A stretch of 64,000 nt of DNA from JAEYOM01 sp036260935 (GTDB taxonomy: Bacteria; Bacillota; Clostridia; Acetivibrionales; DTU013): the NCBI GenBank assembly GCA_036260935.1, contig DATALQ010000002.1, forward strand, positions 1-64,000, read 5' to 3'. How positions within the stretch are numbered: the stretch's first letter is position 1; every line of letters starts with the position of its first letter. Below, piece after piece: positions 53,817 through 63,355 of this stretch. The notes under the pieces were generated by a model. It did not search any database, had not been told where the DNA came from, and was given only the letters and a program-made list of their open reading frames with translations. Position numbers and translations under genes: made by a program.

Positions 53817-55001
53817 ATGAGTATTGCTGAACTGAAAAAGAGATTCCTCGAAGTCTACAAGGGTTCTGAAACAGGTATACGTGTATTTTTCTCGCCCGGC
53901 AGAGTCAACCTTATTGGTGAGCATACGGATTATAACGGAGGCTTTGTATTTCCCGCGGCTTTGACACTGCGGTCGACCGTTATTGCAAGGCCGCGCACGG
54001 ACAGACTCGTGAGGCTTATTGCAACAGATCTCGGGATCCAGGTGGAGGCCTCGCTTGACAGGCTCGATGAATATAAAGGGCTGAAATGGGGCAATTATCA
54101 GCTTGGTGTTGCGGACGAACTCCAGAAGGCCGGATACAAGCTTACGGGCTGCGACCTTTTATACCATGACACCGTCCCGCTGGGCGCAGGTTTGTCATCA
54201 TCCGCCGCCATAGAGGTTGCTACAGCAATAACTCTGGTCTCTCTCGGGAATTCTGCTCAGGGGATGGACCAGCCGGTCGACATGATACAGATGGCGCTTA
54301 TCTGCCAGAAGGCCGAGAACAATTATGCAGGAGTCAATTGCGGTATTATGGACCAGTTCGCGTCTGCCATGGGCAAGGCAGACAATGCCATATTCCTGAA
54401 TTGCAGGGATCTGAGCTACAAGCATGTGCCCCTGAATCTGAAGGGTTACAGGATCGTCATCGTAAATACCAACAAAAAACGAGGACTGGCGGATTCGAAA
54501 TATAATGAAAGAAGGAGCCAGTGCGAGCAGGCATACGATATACTTAAGAATTATGTACCCGGCGCGTCCTGCCTTGGAGAAATATCGCTGGAGCAGTTCG
54601 AACAGTACAAGAACGAGATAAAGGACGACACCATAAGGAAGAGGGCACAGCATGTCATTGCGGAAGACGACAGGGTACTGAAATCGATTGAAGCTCTGAA
54701 GAACGACGATATTGCGCTTTTTGGTAAGTACATGATCGAATCGCATAATTCCTTGAGGGACTTGTACGAAGTTACGGGCGTCGAACTCGATACGCTTGTG
54801 GAAGAAGCGCTGAAGATCGAAGGCACCGCAGGTTCGAGAATGACGGGCGCCGGTTTCGGAGGTTGTACGGTCAGCATTGTCCGTGAAAACAAGGTCGACG
54901 ATTTCATGGTAAAGGTCGGCAGGGGATATGCGGCAAGGACGGGCCTGACGCCATCTTTCTACATATCGGAGGTAGGAGACGGAGGCAGGGAAATCATATA
55001 A
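53817..55001 (+). CDS. galK: Galactokinase
   Basis: A 394-residue GHMP kinase. The galactokinase signature GRVNLIGEHTDYNGGFVFP is near residue 30, the ATP loop is PLGAGLSSSAAIEVA and the third motif GSRMTGAGFGGCTVS. It makes galactose 1-phosphate. GAGAGGT precedes ATG 53817; the frame extends upstream through the two-copy repeat, but without an appropriate start. Confidence 0.96.
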   Translation: MSIAELKKRFLEVYKGSETGIRVFFSPGRVNLIGEHTDYNGGFVFPAALTLRSTVIARPRTDRLVRLIATDLGIQVEASLDRLDEYKGLKWGNYQLGVADELQKAGYKLTGCDLLYHDTVPLGAGLSSSAAIEVATAITLVSLGNSAQGMDQPVDMIQMALICQKAENNYAGVNCGIMDQFASAMGKADNAIFLNCRDLSYKHVPLNLKGYRIVIVNTNKKRGLADSKYNERRSQCEQAYDILKNYVPGASCLGEISLEQFEQYKNEIKDDTIRKRAQHVIAEDDRVLKSIEALKNDDIALFGKYMIESHNSLRDLYEVTGVELDTLVEEALKIEGTAGSRMTGAGFGGCTVSIVRENKVDDFMVKVGRGYAARTGLTPSFYISEVGDGGREII

Positions 55002-55076
55002 GCGCCGGGCCGAAAAGTATATTTGAGCCGGCATTTTGCAGAGTTTGGGCTTTAATAAAATAGTGGAGGTAAATGT

Positions 55077-56063
55077 ATGTCTATACTGGTCACAGGCGGC
55101 GCAGGTTATATCGGAAGCCACACCGCAGCGGAACTGCTGGCTGCAGGCGAGGATGTCATCATACTCGACAGTCTGGAGAAAGGCCACAGAGGCGCCGTTA
55201 AAGGCGGAAAACTGTGCGTTGGAGATCTAAGGGATGCAGAATTTCTCGATAGCGTATTCAGAGACAACAAAATCGAAGAGGTCATACATTTTGCGGCATA
55301 CTCGCTCGTGGGCGAGAGTGTCGATGAGCCATTGAAGTATTACAACAACAATATGGTCTCAACTTTGAGGCTGCTTGACAAGATGAAGGAATACGGCGTA
55401 AAACGGCTGGTGTTTTCATCGACGGCAGCAACCTACGGAGAGCCTGAAAACATACCTATCCTTGAAACCGACAGGACATTCCCGACCAATCCCTACGGTG
55501 AGACGAAGCTTTCGGTCGAGAAGGTGCTGAAATGGGCTGACAATGCATATGGCGTCAAGTATGTATCGTTAAGGTACTTCAACGCGGCAGGTGCTCATAT
55601 AAGCGGAACGATAGGAGAGGATCACAAGCCCGAAAGCCATCTGATACCGATCGTACTGCAGGCCGCACTTGGGAAGAGGGACGCCATACGGATATTCGGA
55701 GATGATTACGATACTCCCGATGGCAGCTGTATCAGGGATTATATACACGTAACAGACCTCGCAATGGCGCATATACTGGCGCTGAAGAGCCTGAGGAACG
55801 GCGGGGACAGCAAAATCTACAATCTTGGAAATGGAAAGGGCTTCTCGGTCAAGGAGGTAGTGAACCTGGCCAGGAAGGTCACCGGAGTGAACATTAAAGA
55901 GATTATTGATCCGAGAAGGGCAGGAGACCCGGCGGTACTAGTAGCGTCTTCGGACAGGATAAAGGAAGAGCTGAAATGGAAGCCGAGGTATGATGACCTT
56001 TCTACTATAATTGAAACTGCATGGAAATGGCATAAGGATCACCCCGACGGATATGAAGACTAA
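55077..56063 (+). CDS. galE: UDP-glucose 4-epimerase
   Basis: A 328-residue extended SDR with the NAD motif VTGGAGYIGSHTAAELL, catalytic SSTAATYG and NPYGETKL (YxxxK), and SLRYFNAAGA. It interconverts UDP-galactose and UDP-glucose, closing the Leloir pathway. GGAGG is before ATG 55077, 75 bp after galK. Confidence 0.97.
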   Translation: MSILVTGGAGYIGSHTAAELLAAGEDVIILDSLEKGHRGAVKGGKLCVGDLRDAEFLDSVFRDNKIEEVIHFAAYSLVGESVDEPLKYYNNNMVSTLRLLDKMKEYGVKRLVFSSTAATYGEPENIPILETDRTFPTNPYGETKLSVEKVLKWADNAYGVKYVSLRYFNAAGAHISGTIGEDHKPESHLIPIVLQAALGKRDAIRIFGDDYDTPDGSCIRDYIHVTDLAMAHILALKSLRNGGDSKIYNLGNGKGFSVKEVVNLARKVTGVNIKEIIDPRRAGDPAVLVASSDRIKEELKWKPRYDDLSTIIETAWKWHKDHPDGYED

Positions 56064-56115
56064 GCCCCGAAAATGTGATAAAATATGGTAAATAACAGTT
56101 GTACGGGGTGTCGGA

Positions 56116-57192
56116 ATGAAGTTGGAAAACGTTCTTGATGAAATGCTGGAAAAGGCCAACCCATCCATTAAGTACAGGATCCACAGGGACATTTTGAAAG
56201 AACCATTTTCATCGGAAACAGGGAGGCTCTATAACCAGATACTTGACGATCCTCAGGTAAAATATGCGTTTTCACTGCAGAAGGAAAACGGATACTTCGG
56301 AGACGAGTTTCATGCCGGTTTTATCCCGAAAGTGAAAAGCAGGACCAATTTTGGCGCAGAGGGTATTATGCGCTTTCTTTTCGAGAAAGGGATAGAACCA
56401 TCCGACGCCAGGATCAATGCCGGAGTGGAGATACTGAAAAAAGACGGCTGGCTGATAAAGGAAAAGGGCTTGTGGTGCATCCATTACAAAAATATCGGGC
56501 TATACGGGCCGGAATTCATACGGGCCGCATTGCTGCAGATGTTCGGGGCTGTGTCTCAGGCCGACATGCTGCCCCATGTAAAATATGCAGTCAAAACTCT
56601 TGACGATTTAAAAGATGTGGATTCATACGAATCTATAACGGAGGATTTCAAATACGGTGGCAAAATATACAAGGTATTTAAGAAAGGCGTCATTTTTCCG
56701 GAGTATTATCACCTTAAGATACTGGCGTTCTCGGACTTGTGGAAGGAAGAGAAAGACAGGCTCAAGGTGATAAACGGCGTTAAAAAGCTGATCGAACTGT
56801 CGCCGCTCCGGGAGGTAAGGGTAAAGTACAAATCGCACTGGATAGCTCCCGGGGGAATACGGCCTTATGATTTGAAAATAGATATTGACAAACTGGCTGC
56901 TGAAGGATGGAATTGTGACAACTGGGAGCACTGGTTTGTTACGTTTGAAAATTTCGCACGGATGGGCATAGTGAATGAGATCCCGGAGCTAAAGAAGCAG
57001 GCCGGGCAACTTGCCGATATGCTTGACAGCGGAAATGGATTCTTCCCGATCGATTTAAAGGAGGAATACTTCAACCGGTGGGGGTCATACATGGGCCTGA
57101 TGCTGGAGAACAGCTGGAAACAGGGCAGAGGCAGGTACGACCTCACTTTCAGGGCGTTGTTCATACTCACTTTGGTTGAGGGACAGGAGTAG
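56116..57192 (+). CDS. Terpenoid-cyclase-like toroid protein, unknown
   Basis: A 358-residue cytoplasmic protein rich in paired helices with repeated aromatic/Gly motifs (LQKENGYFGDEFHAGF, FEKGIEPSDARINAGVEIL, MLDSGNGFFPIDLKEEYFNRWG), resembling the alpha/alpha-toroid fold of squalene-cyclase/prenyltransferase-like proteins but without a recognised catalytic motif. A GTGTCGGA precedes ATG 56116. It overlaps closely with the next gene and may be co-transcribed with galE upstream. Function unknown. Confidence 0.6.
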   Translation: MKLENVLDEMLEKANPSIKYRIHRDILKEPFSSETGRLYNQILDDPQVKYAFSLQKENGYFGDEFHAGFIPKVKSRTNFGAEGIMRFLFEKGIEPSDARINAGVEILKKDGWLIKEKGLWCIHYKNIGLYGPEFIRAALLQMFGAVSQADMLPHVKYAVKTLDDLKDVDSYESITEDFKYGGKIYKVFKKGVIFPEYYHLKILAFSDLWKEEKDRLKVINGVKKLIELSPLREVRVKYKSHWIAPGGIRPYDLKIDIDKLAAEGWNCDNWEHWFVTFENFARMGIVNEIPELKKQAGQLADMLDSGNGFFPIDLKEEYFNRWGSYMGLMLENSWKQGRGRYDLTFRALFILTLVEGQE

Positions 57193-57196
57193 TATT

Positions 57197-57922
57197 ATGA
57201 GAAGTTTTTTTGTCCACAATGGCGATGTGAAGATACATGTGTTGGAGAATGGAGTACCATCGGCAGACACTCCCTCGCTGCTTGTAATAGGAGGGCTATG
57301 GGAGCCTGCAGAAAGAGCGGTTCCTATACTTTCCGGGCTTACAAGCCATGTTGTCGCATTCAGCTTCCGCGGCCGCGGTCTGAGTTCGACTCCTCAAACC
57401 GGCTACAATTTATCACATCACCTTTCTGACATCGATGCCGTCGTTGCGAACTGCAAGCTTGAAAACTATATTGTTCTTGGCTTTTCGCGCGGTGCATCCT
57501 ATGGGCTCGGCTGGAGCATGAAAAACCAAAAAAACATGAGCGGACTTATACTTGTCGACCAGCCGCCCGTACACATCAAGCCCGGCGAAGGGTATGTGGA
57601 ATATTGGTCCGGGCTTGTATACCTTGGCATCCCCATCCTTAATTTCATGCGGAGGGAAGCGCTTGAAGGCCTCAGTCGGGAAGCGGAGAACGTGGATTTC
57701 TCAGACCGGCTGGAGGGCCTCAAAATACCGGTTTCGCTGTTTGTCGGCAGAAGCGCGAATTCCAACATACCCTCAAGTCTGACGGAAGAAGAGATCCAGC
57801 TATATAATAGATCTGTTGAGGATTTTGAGACAGTTGATTTTTATGACTCCGGACATATGATACCGGACGAGGAACAGCAAAAGTATATCGATGAAATTGC
57901 CCGGTTTATCAATAAGAGATGA
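57197..57922 (+). CDS. Alpha/beta hydrolase
   Basis: A 241-residue alpha/beta-hydrolase. The nucleophile elbow is LGFSRGASYG (G-F-S-R-G), the oxyanion region near VIGGLWEPAE, the acid in VGRSANSNIP-following residues and the His in YDSGHMIPDEE. GGACAGGAGT precedes ATG 57197. Only 4 bp separate it from the upstream gene stop. The substrate is unknown. Confidence 0.85.
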   Translation: MRSFFVHNGDVKIHVLENGVPSADTPSLLVIGGLWEPAERAVPILSGLTSHVVAFSFRGRGLSSTPQTGYNLSHHLSDIDAVVANCKLENYIVLGFSRGASYGLGWSMKNQKNMSGLILVDQPPVHIKPGEGYVEYWSGLVYLGIPILNFMRREALEGLSREAENVDFSDRLEGLKIPVSLFVGRSANSNIPSSLTEEEIQLYNRSVEDFETVDFYDSGHMIPDEEQQKYIDEIARFINKR

Positions 57923-57936
57923 TTCGAGGTCGGCAG

Positions 57937-58305
57937 ATGAACATCAAAGAAAGAGCGAGGCAGCTTAAAAAAGACATTCCTGCGGTTTTTCTGGCGCTTG
58001 GCAAAAAGGGAACTCCCTGGTATGCGAAAGCACTGGCTTTGTTAACTGTGGGGTACGCGCTGTCTCCGATAGATCTGATACCCGATTTTATTCCTGTCCT
58101 TGGATATCTTGACGATGTGATTATCTTGCCGGCGCTTGTAGCCGCCACTATAAAGCTTATCCCCAAAGAGGTAATCGACCAATGCCGTACGGAATCAGAG
58201 CAGCTATGGAAAAACGGCAAGCCGAAAAAGTGGTATTACGCTATACCCATAGTACTGATTTGGGTGATTCTAGTTGTCTTGATATTAAAAGCAGTCTTAT
58301 TCTAA
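57937..58305 (+). CDS. YkvA/DUF1232-family membrane protein
   Basis: A 122-residue protein with the DUF1232 signature YALSPIDLIPDFIPVLGYLDD (residues about 42-62; shown in shortened sense as SPIDLIPD...GYLDD) and two hydrophobic helices, one at the C-terminus. The family is widespread and uncharacterised. GAGGTCGGC precedes ATG 57937, 14 bp after the hydrolase stop. Confidence 0.85.
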   Translation: MNIKERARQLKKDIPAVFLALGKKGTPWYAKALALLTVGYALSPIDLIPDFIPVLGYLDDVIILPALVAATIKLIPKEVIDQCRTESEQLWKNGKPKKWYYAIPIVLIWVILVVLILKAVLF

Positions 58306-58330
58306 CTTTCCAAAATAATCAAAATATCTA

Positions 58331-58382
58331 TTGACAAATATATCGGCAGACGATATATTATATCTGTAGCCGATATATCGGC
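58331..58382 (+). promoter_or_regulatory. Promoter with two PadR-type palindromes
   Basis: TTGACA (58331-58336), a 17-bp spacer and TATATT (58354-58359). Within it ATATATCG (58338-58345) pairs with CGATATAT (58351-58358), and GCCGATATATCGGC (58369-58382) is a perfect palindrome over the transcription start region. Autorepression by the next PadR gene is likely. Confidence 0.8.
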
Positions 58383-58407
58383 ATGCGCTATATTCGGAGG
58401 TGTTTAG

Positions 58408-58737
58408 ATGCCGGAAAGTACGGAAAGAGGTGCGCTGACTGAAGCGGTATATTACATATTGCTGTCGCTATACAGCCCGATGCATGGTTACGGCATAATG
58501 CAAAACGTAAAAGAGATGAGCAAGGGACGTGTATCCCTCGGGGCAGGAACAATGTACGGCGCGATCGGCACGTTGCTGGAAAAGGGCTTGGTACGGCCTG
58601 AATCCGGTGAGAATGACTCGCGAAAAAAAGAGTATGTAATAACGGAAGCGGGCAGGGAGGTTGTGTCCGGCGAGATATCAAGACTGGAAGAACTCCTTGA
58701 TAACGGCAGACGCATTGTTGGCGGGGTGATGAAATGA
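58408..58737 (+). CDS. PadR-family transcriptional regulator
   Basis: A 109-residue PadR of the DUF2812-associated kind: LTEAVYYILLSLYSPMHGYGIMQ and AGTMYGAIGTLLEKGLV form the winged helix. The promoter carries two strong palindromes that suit a dimeric repressor. It overlaps the DUF2812 gene by 4 bp. Confidence 0.92.
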   Translation: MPESTERGALTEAVYYILLSLYSPMHGYGIMQNVKEMSKGRVSLGAGTMYGAIGTLLEKGLVRPESGENDSRKKEYVITEAGREVVSGEISRLEELLDNGRRIVGGVMK

Positions 58738-59285
58738 AACATGTCGTACGGAAATTATTCATGGATTATCAGAAGGAAGAGGACTATCTTAATGAAATGG
58801 CGGCTAAGGGCTTGGCTTTGGTCGATTATACCTTCGCCAGATACGTTTTCGAAGAAACGCCGAAGGGCGAATACATTTACAGGATCGAGCTGCTTGAAAA
58901 CCCGGTAAAACATGTGGAGAGCCAGAATTACATCAGATTTATGGAGGAGTCAGGAATAGAATTTGTCTCTTCCGTTTATCGCTGGGTCTATTTCAGAAGA
59001 AAGGCTGCCGACGGAGCGTTCGATATATATACGGATATGGATTCCAGGATAAGGCATTTCAGAAGGATTCGGTCATTGTCCCTGTTTGGAGCGTTAATCA
59101 ATCTCTTTATAGGAATCTTTAATTTTTATTACGGCTTCTTTGAGGTTTCCTTCGGAATACCGCCTTTTAATTCGTATATTTCGATTGTGTCTTTTACGGT
59201 GTTTACGCTGATCCTGATAATAGTGATCCTGCCGATGACTAAAAAGATAACCTCTCTTGAAAAGGAGAAAAGCATCCGGGAATAG
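58734..59285 (+). CDS. DUF2812 membrane protein
   Basis: A 183-residue protein with the DUF2812 N-terminal region (residues 1-110; EEDYLNEMAAKGLAL, YRIELLENP) and two C-terminal hydrophobic helices (about 118-138, 148-170). It is the constant partner of this PadR subtype. The function is unknown; membrane stress sensing is inference. Confidence 0.88.
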   Translation: MKHVVRKLFMDYQKEEDYLNEMAAKGLALVDYTFARYVFEETPKGEYIYRIELLENPVKHVESQNYIRFMEESGIEFVSSVYRWVYFRRKAADGAFDIYTDMDSRIRHFRRIRSLSLFGALINLFIGIFNFYYGFFEVSFGIPPFNSYISIVSFTVFTLILIIVILPMTKKITSLEKEKSIRE

Positions 59286-59342
59286 GTGCGATTTACCAGG
59301 GTAACTTTTTGAACAATACCACATACAATTATGGAAAAGCGA

Positions 59343-59380
59343 AAAGAGAGGCAATGCATAAAAGCAAAGACTCTCTTTTT
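59343..59380 (+). terminator. Weak terminator after the DUF2812 gene
   Basis: AAAGAGAG (59343-59350) pairs with CTCTCTTT (59371-59378), followed by TTTTAG. Confidence 0.45.
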
Positions 59381-59420
59381 TAGCTCTAATCTTGAAAATT
59401 GAAGTGTTCTCATTTTGTAA

Positions 59421-60341
59421 TTACTTCATACTCCTGATTGGACGCATCTCGATATACCCGCGCCAACCCATCGGCGCAAGCTGCATTTTCGGTGCCAACT
59501 CATCCGCATACTGATAACCGTATACTTCGGGATTAAATTTGCCGATGCGCTCTATACACAGATCAACCGCTTCCTGATAATGCGCATCATCATATGGCTC
59601 TCCTTGAAACACTAACAGCTTGCATGGCGCAAGGTCGATGATGTCGAATTGTTCCGGGACTTTCCCTGTGTAATCCGCAGGTACCTCGACACCGTGTGCG
59701 TAAATACCGGATCCTGCAGGGCGCATATTATCCGGCAGCCATACGCCGACCGGCTCGTAAAGAGCTTCTTTTATGCCACAGAGAATCTCCCATGGAGACG
59801 GCATTTCGGGTGTACCACAGCCAAACTCTTCGCAATAAGCATAATATTCGGCGGCTTCTTTACTCCGCCGCAAAATAAGCTTGCGTGCAGGCCGTTCAAT
59901 GATTTGCGTAAAAATGATTGCTGTTTGTTCTTGCATAACAAATCCCTCCGATTTTGATTTTTGGCGGTCGAGATAACGATAAGGAATTAGCCAGCCATTA
60001 GGGGTAGGGTGATTTGCGTATTTCTTTGGGGTTATGCCAAATGCATTTGAAAATGCCCGAGTGAAGCCTTCATGACTGTCGAAAACAAAATCCAGTGCAA
60101 TATCAAGCACTTTCGGCTTACTGCTTCGCAATACGTGTGCAGACTGAACCAACCGCTCCCGGCGGATATACTCGAAAGGAGATAAATCCATTTCCGATTT
60201 GAACAGCCGTGCAGCGTGGTATTGCGAATATCCTGCCGCTTTGGCGACGTCGCTTGCGGTGATTTCATCCTGCAGATGTGCATGAATGAACTCCCGTATC
60301 CGCTCTACTGCGACATCACCGTCGGTGTTTGCTTTCCTCAT
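59421..60341 (-). CDS. AraC-family regulator with GyrI-like domain
   Basis: A 306-residue protein with an N-terminal double helix-turn-helix (about residues 8-110; ITASDVAKAAGYSQYHAARLF and LDIALDFVFDSHEGFTRAF) and a C-terminal GyrI-like effector domain (about 135-300) of the Rob/BmrR type, which binds hydrophobic drugs or similar ligands. No efflux gene adjoins it; the target is unknown. Confidence 0.9.
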   Translation of the reverse strand: MRKANTDGDVAVERIREFIHAHLQDEITASDVAKAAGYSQYHAARLFKSEMDLSPFEYIRRERLVQSAHVLRSSKPKVLDIALDFVFDSHEGFTRAFSNAFGITPKKYANHPTPNGWLIPYRYLDRQKSKSEGFVMQEQTAIIFTQIIERPARKLILRRSKEAAEYYAYCEEFGCGTPEMPSPWEILCGIKEALYEPVGVWLPDNMRPAGSGIYAHGVEVPADYTGKVPEQFDIIDLAPCKLLVFQGEPYDDAHYQEAVDLCIERIGKFNPEVYGYQYADELAPKMQLAPMGWRGYIEMRPIRSMK

Positions 60342-60450
60342 CGTCTCTCAACCCCTTATAACCAATTATCAGGGAAAACTATTTATTTTTCTTGACCTTA
60401 AATGCTGTGTATACTGAAGTTTACCATAGAACGCCCTTAGACTCAAACTT

Positions 60451-60655
60451 CCCAACCACAGCAGTGGACGATACGGCATGGAGAATTGGAGTTCTACGTG
60501 GAACCTACAGGCTTCAAGAATACCGGCTTATTTCCGGAACAGGCGTCAATTGGAACAGGATGGAGCAAAAAATAAAAAGTGCCGGCAGGAAAGGAAGTGT
60601 CCTGAATCTATTTGCCTACACGGGCGGTGCAACGATAGCGACGGCTCGCAAGCCG
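60451..60655 (+). pseudogene. Frameshifted fragment of the methyltransferase at 62399
   Basis: This ~205-bp stretch is clearly similar in DNA to 62609-62804 (shared CAGTGGACGATACGGCATGG, TTCTACGTGGA, GCCTA.ACGGGCGG). It encodes QWTIRHGELEFYVEPTGF, then a one-base loss at the position of GCCGTC shifts the frame. Neither the start nor the SAM-binding end of the gene is present. It is a broken duplicate. Confidence 0.85.
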
Positions 60656-60843
60656 ATAATCTTATACATCGTCTACAAGCAAAAAAATGTCGAAAACTGT
60701 AAAAAGACTGTCGTATTTCGCTATATAAAAGAAGGAAATCCTGTTATAATGTTGAATTCTATAAAATATTCATCAGGTGCCTATATAATATTATAAATAC
60801 TGGATTCTGCTCAGTATCATTATACGAATGGGGGAAATAGCAA

Positions 60844-62331
60844 ATGAAAATGGATTTAAGCGGATTTGATTTACGAAAGGCTGATATCGTAAGTATTTGC
60901 ATTATTCTGGCTGTAGCTGTGCTTTCAATAGCAGGCAGTTTTTTGACTGCCGGATTGAAACAGGCAGTTTCAGACATGATACCCATACTCGTAATTTGCG
61001 TTATTGTTGTAGCTATATATTTTATTCCAATTGACAGCAGGATCAAAGGCGCTGTTTACAGTATTATAATCCTGGCTTACAGTTTGTTAGCTTTATACCA
61101 GGATCCTACGGATCAGACTTCAAGTTATACAATTGTTGCCTCCATAATAATTTTGGGTTTGTATTATTCGAAGAGGCTGTTGGGTTTATTCGCCGTCATA
61201 GTAAATGTCGTCCTGATAGTTTTGTTTTTCACAAATAATGTGATGTTATTTGGCCTTGAACGAGGTGGAAGATACCTTGTTATGATACTGGTTACAATTG
61301 ATGGGATATTTTTAGCTCTTTATTTTATCAACAAGTGGGGACTCGAGATGATTGCAAATGCCAACAGTAAGGAAAAAGAGGCAAAAAGGCTGCTTGATAA
61401 GCTTATGGCGACCATGGGGCAGTTAGAAAGCTCTTCTGAATTATTGAATAATAATGTTGCAGACCTTGACCATAATATGGGTGTAATAGTTCAATCCAGT
61501 TATGATACGACGGATGCGATGAATGAAATGGCAAAAGCGACACAAAAACAGGCTGAAAGCATTAATAATGTTAATGTTAATATGTCGGATGCCCTCAATG
61601 AAGTAAAAGCAACAAAGAAAATATCAGAGACAATCACTGTAAATTCAGAGTCAATATCTGCAAATGTAACTAAAAGTTCTGAAAAAATTAATACCATGTC
61701 TGTTCAGATGCAGGCAATCAATCAGGCTATCAGTACTGCATTGACTACAGTGAATGAGCTTGAGAACAATATCAGTGATATAAACAGGTTGCTTACTGAT
61801 ATAACCAACATAGCTGAACAGACGAATATGCTTGCACTCAATGCTGCCATAGAAGCAGCAAGAGCCGGAGAACAAGGGAAGGGCTTCTCCGTGGTTGCGG
61901 AAGAAGTAAGGAAACTGGCTGATCAAAGCTCGGTGATTGTAAATAATATAAATGCGATAATCAAACAGATATCAGGGAAAGCGGTAATTGCGGTAAATAC
62001 GGTAGGACAAGGAGAAAATGCGGTCGAGCATGGAAATATACTTATAGGAGAGCTGGCAAACTCTTTTACGGAAGTGCAATCGGTAATTGAATCGACTTTC
62101 GAGTCATTAAATACGGAAAACAAAATGATTGCCAATGTTTTGAATATCTTTACAAACGTGCAAAGTCAGGTAGGTGAAATTGCCTGCATTTCACAGGAAA
62201 ATGCGGCTTCAAACGAGGAAGTGCTTGCTACTCTTGAGAATGAAAATAACGATATAGTTTCAATTAACAAGGCAATCAAGGAAATAAGGCAGCTTTCCGA
62301 TACATTAAAAGTCACAGCGGTGAATCAATAA
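60844..62331 (+). CDS. Methyl-accepting chemotaxis protein with membrane-embedded sensor
   Basis: A 495-residue chemoreceptor with about six hydrophobic helices in residues 15-175 and no large outer domain, then a signalling part with tip NIAEQTNMLALNAAIEAARA and GKGFSVVAEEVRKLADQS. It has the same architecture as the chemoreceptor at 37740. GGGGGAAA precedes ATG 60844. It is placed between the broken and intact copies of the methyltransferase gene. Confidence 0.92.
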   Translation: MKMDLSGFDLRKADIVSICIILAVAVLSIAGSFLTAGLKQAVSDMIPILVICVIVVAIYFIPIDSRIKGAVYSIIILAYSLLALYQDPTDQTSSYTIVASIIILGLYYSKRLLGLFAVIVNVVLIVLFFTNNVMLFGLERGGRYLVMILVTIDGIFLALYFINKWGLEMIANANSKEKEAKRLLDKLMATMGQLESSSELLNNNVADLDHNMGVIVQSSYDTTDAMNEMAKATQKQAESINNVNVNMSDALNEVKATKKISETITVNSESISANVTKSSEKINTMSVQMQAINQAISTALTTVNELENNISDINRLLTDITNIAEQTNMLALNAAIEAARAGEQGKGFSVVAEEVRKLADQSSVIVNNINAIIKQISGKAVIAVNTVGQGENAVEHGNILIGELANSFTEVQSVIESTFESLNTENKMIANVLNIFTNVQSQVGEIACISQENAASNEEVLATLENENNDIVSINKAIKEIRQLSDTLKVTAVNQ

Positions 62332-62398
62332 GAATTTATCCTGCCGTTATGATAAAATTCATTTTAGTGGTAACAATATAAGACCCGGAGGATATGCG

Positions 62399-63262
62399 AT
62401 GCTGCTTGCAGATGACTGGAAAGATTATGAACTGATAGATACGGGCGGAGGAGAAAAACTCGAACGCTGGGGGCAGTACACGCTCAGGAGGCCCGACCCT
62501 CAGGCCATATGGCCGATCACCGGCAATGAAAAAGCCTGGGCAAGGGCGGATGCCCATTATCACAGGAGCAGCGGCGGCGGCGGAAACTGGGAATACCTGA
62601 AGAAGTTGCCCCAGCAGTGGACGATACGGCATGGAGAGCTGGAGTTCTACGTGGAGCCCACAGGCTTCAAGCACACAGGCTTATTTCCGGAGCAAGCCGT
62701 CAATTGGAACTGGATGGAGCAGAAAATAGAAGGCGCCGGCAGGAAAGTAAGCGTTCTGAACCTGTTTGCCTATACGGGCGGCGCAACGGTCGCAACGGCT
62801 CATGCAGGAGCTGAGGTTTGCCACGTGGATGCCGCAAAGGGTATGGTGGCGAGGGCAAAGGAGAACCTGACGCTTTCAAAGCTAGCGGACAAGCCCGTCC
62901 GTTTCATCGTGGACGATGTGGTCAAATTCGTGAACCGCGAAATCAGAAGAGATCGGAAATATGACGCCGTCATAATGGATCCGCCTTCTTATGGCAGAGG
63001 CCCGAACGGCGAGCTTTGGAAAATAGAAGATGAATTGTTCGGCCTGATCGGCCTTTGCATGGATGTTTTGACTCCGGAGCCCCTGTTTTTCCTGGTAAAC
63101 TCCTATACTACAGGCCTTTCGCCTACAGTGATAGGCAATATGCTCAGACTCTCCGTACAGAAAAAATACGGCGGTTCGGTAAATGCAGATGAAGTAGGCC
63201 TTCGTGCGACTGCGACGGGGCTTGTCCTGCCATGCGGCGCAGCCGGCAGGTGGGAGGCCTGA
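62399..63262 (+). CDS. SAM-dependent RNA methyltransferase (RlmI/RlmL-like)
   Basis: A 287-residue class I methyltransferase. FAYTGGATVATAHAGAEVCHVD is the SAM-binding loop (residues about 123-144; key GGAT and VD), and MDPPSYGRGP is the catalytic DPPS motif of the 23S rRNA cytosine-methyltransferase-like group. GGAGG precedes ATG 62399. Probably modifies rRNA; the site is unknown. It stands 93 bp before the RluA gene, so an RNA-modification operon is possible. Confidence 0.85.
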   Translation: MLLADDWKDYELIDTGGGEKLERWGQYTLRRPDPQAIWPITGNEKAWARADAHYHRSSGGGGNWEYLKKLPQQWTIRHGELEFYVEPTGFKHTGLFPEQAVNWNWMEQKIEGAGRKVSVLNLFAYTGGATVATAHAGAEVCHVDAAKGMVARAKENLTLSKLADKPVRFIVDDVVKFVNREIRRDRKYDAVIMDPPSYGRGPNGELWKIEDELFGLIGLCMDVLTPEPLFFLVNSYTTGLSPTVIGNMLRLSVQKKYGGSVNADEVGLRATATGLVLPCGAAGRWEA

Positions 63263-63355
63263 GCCGTCAGATGAGGTATGGGTCAAACTTGAGCCGTCAG
63301 AGGAAGCAGGAATGTCAAAATAAAGGCAATTCCCCGGTAGATTGTGAGTGAAATC

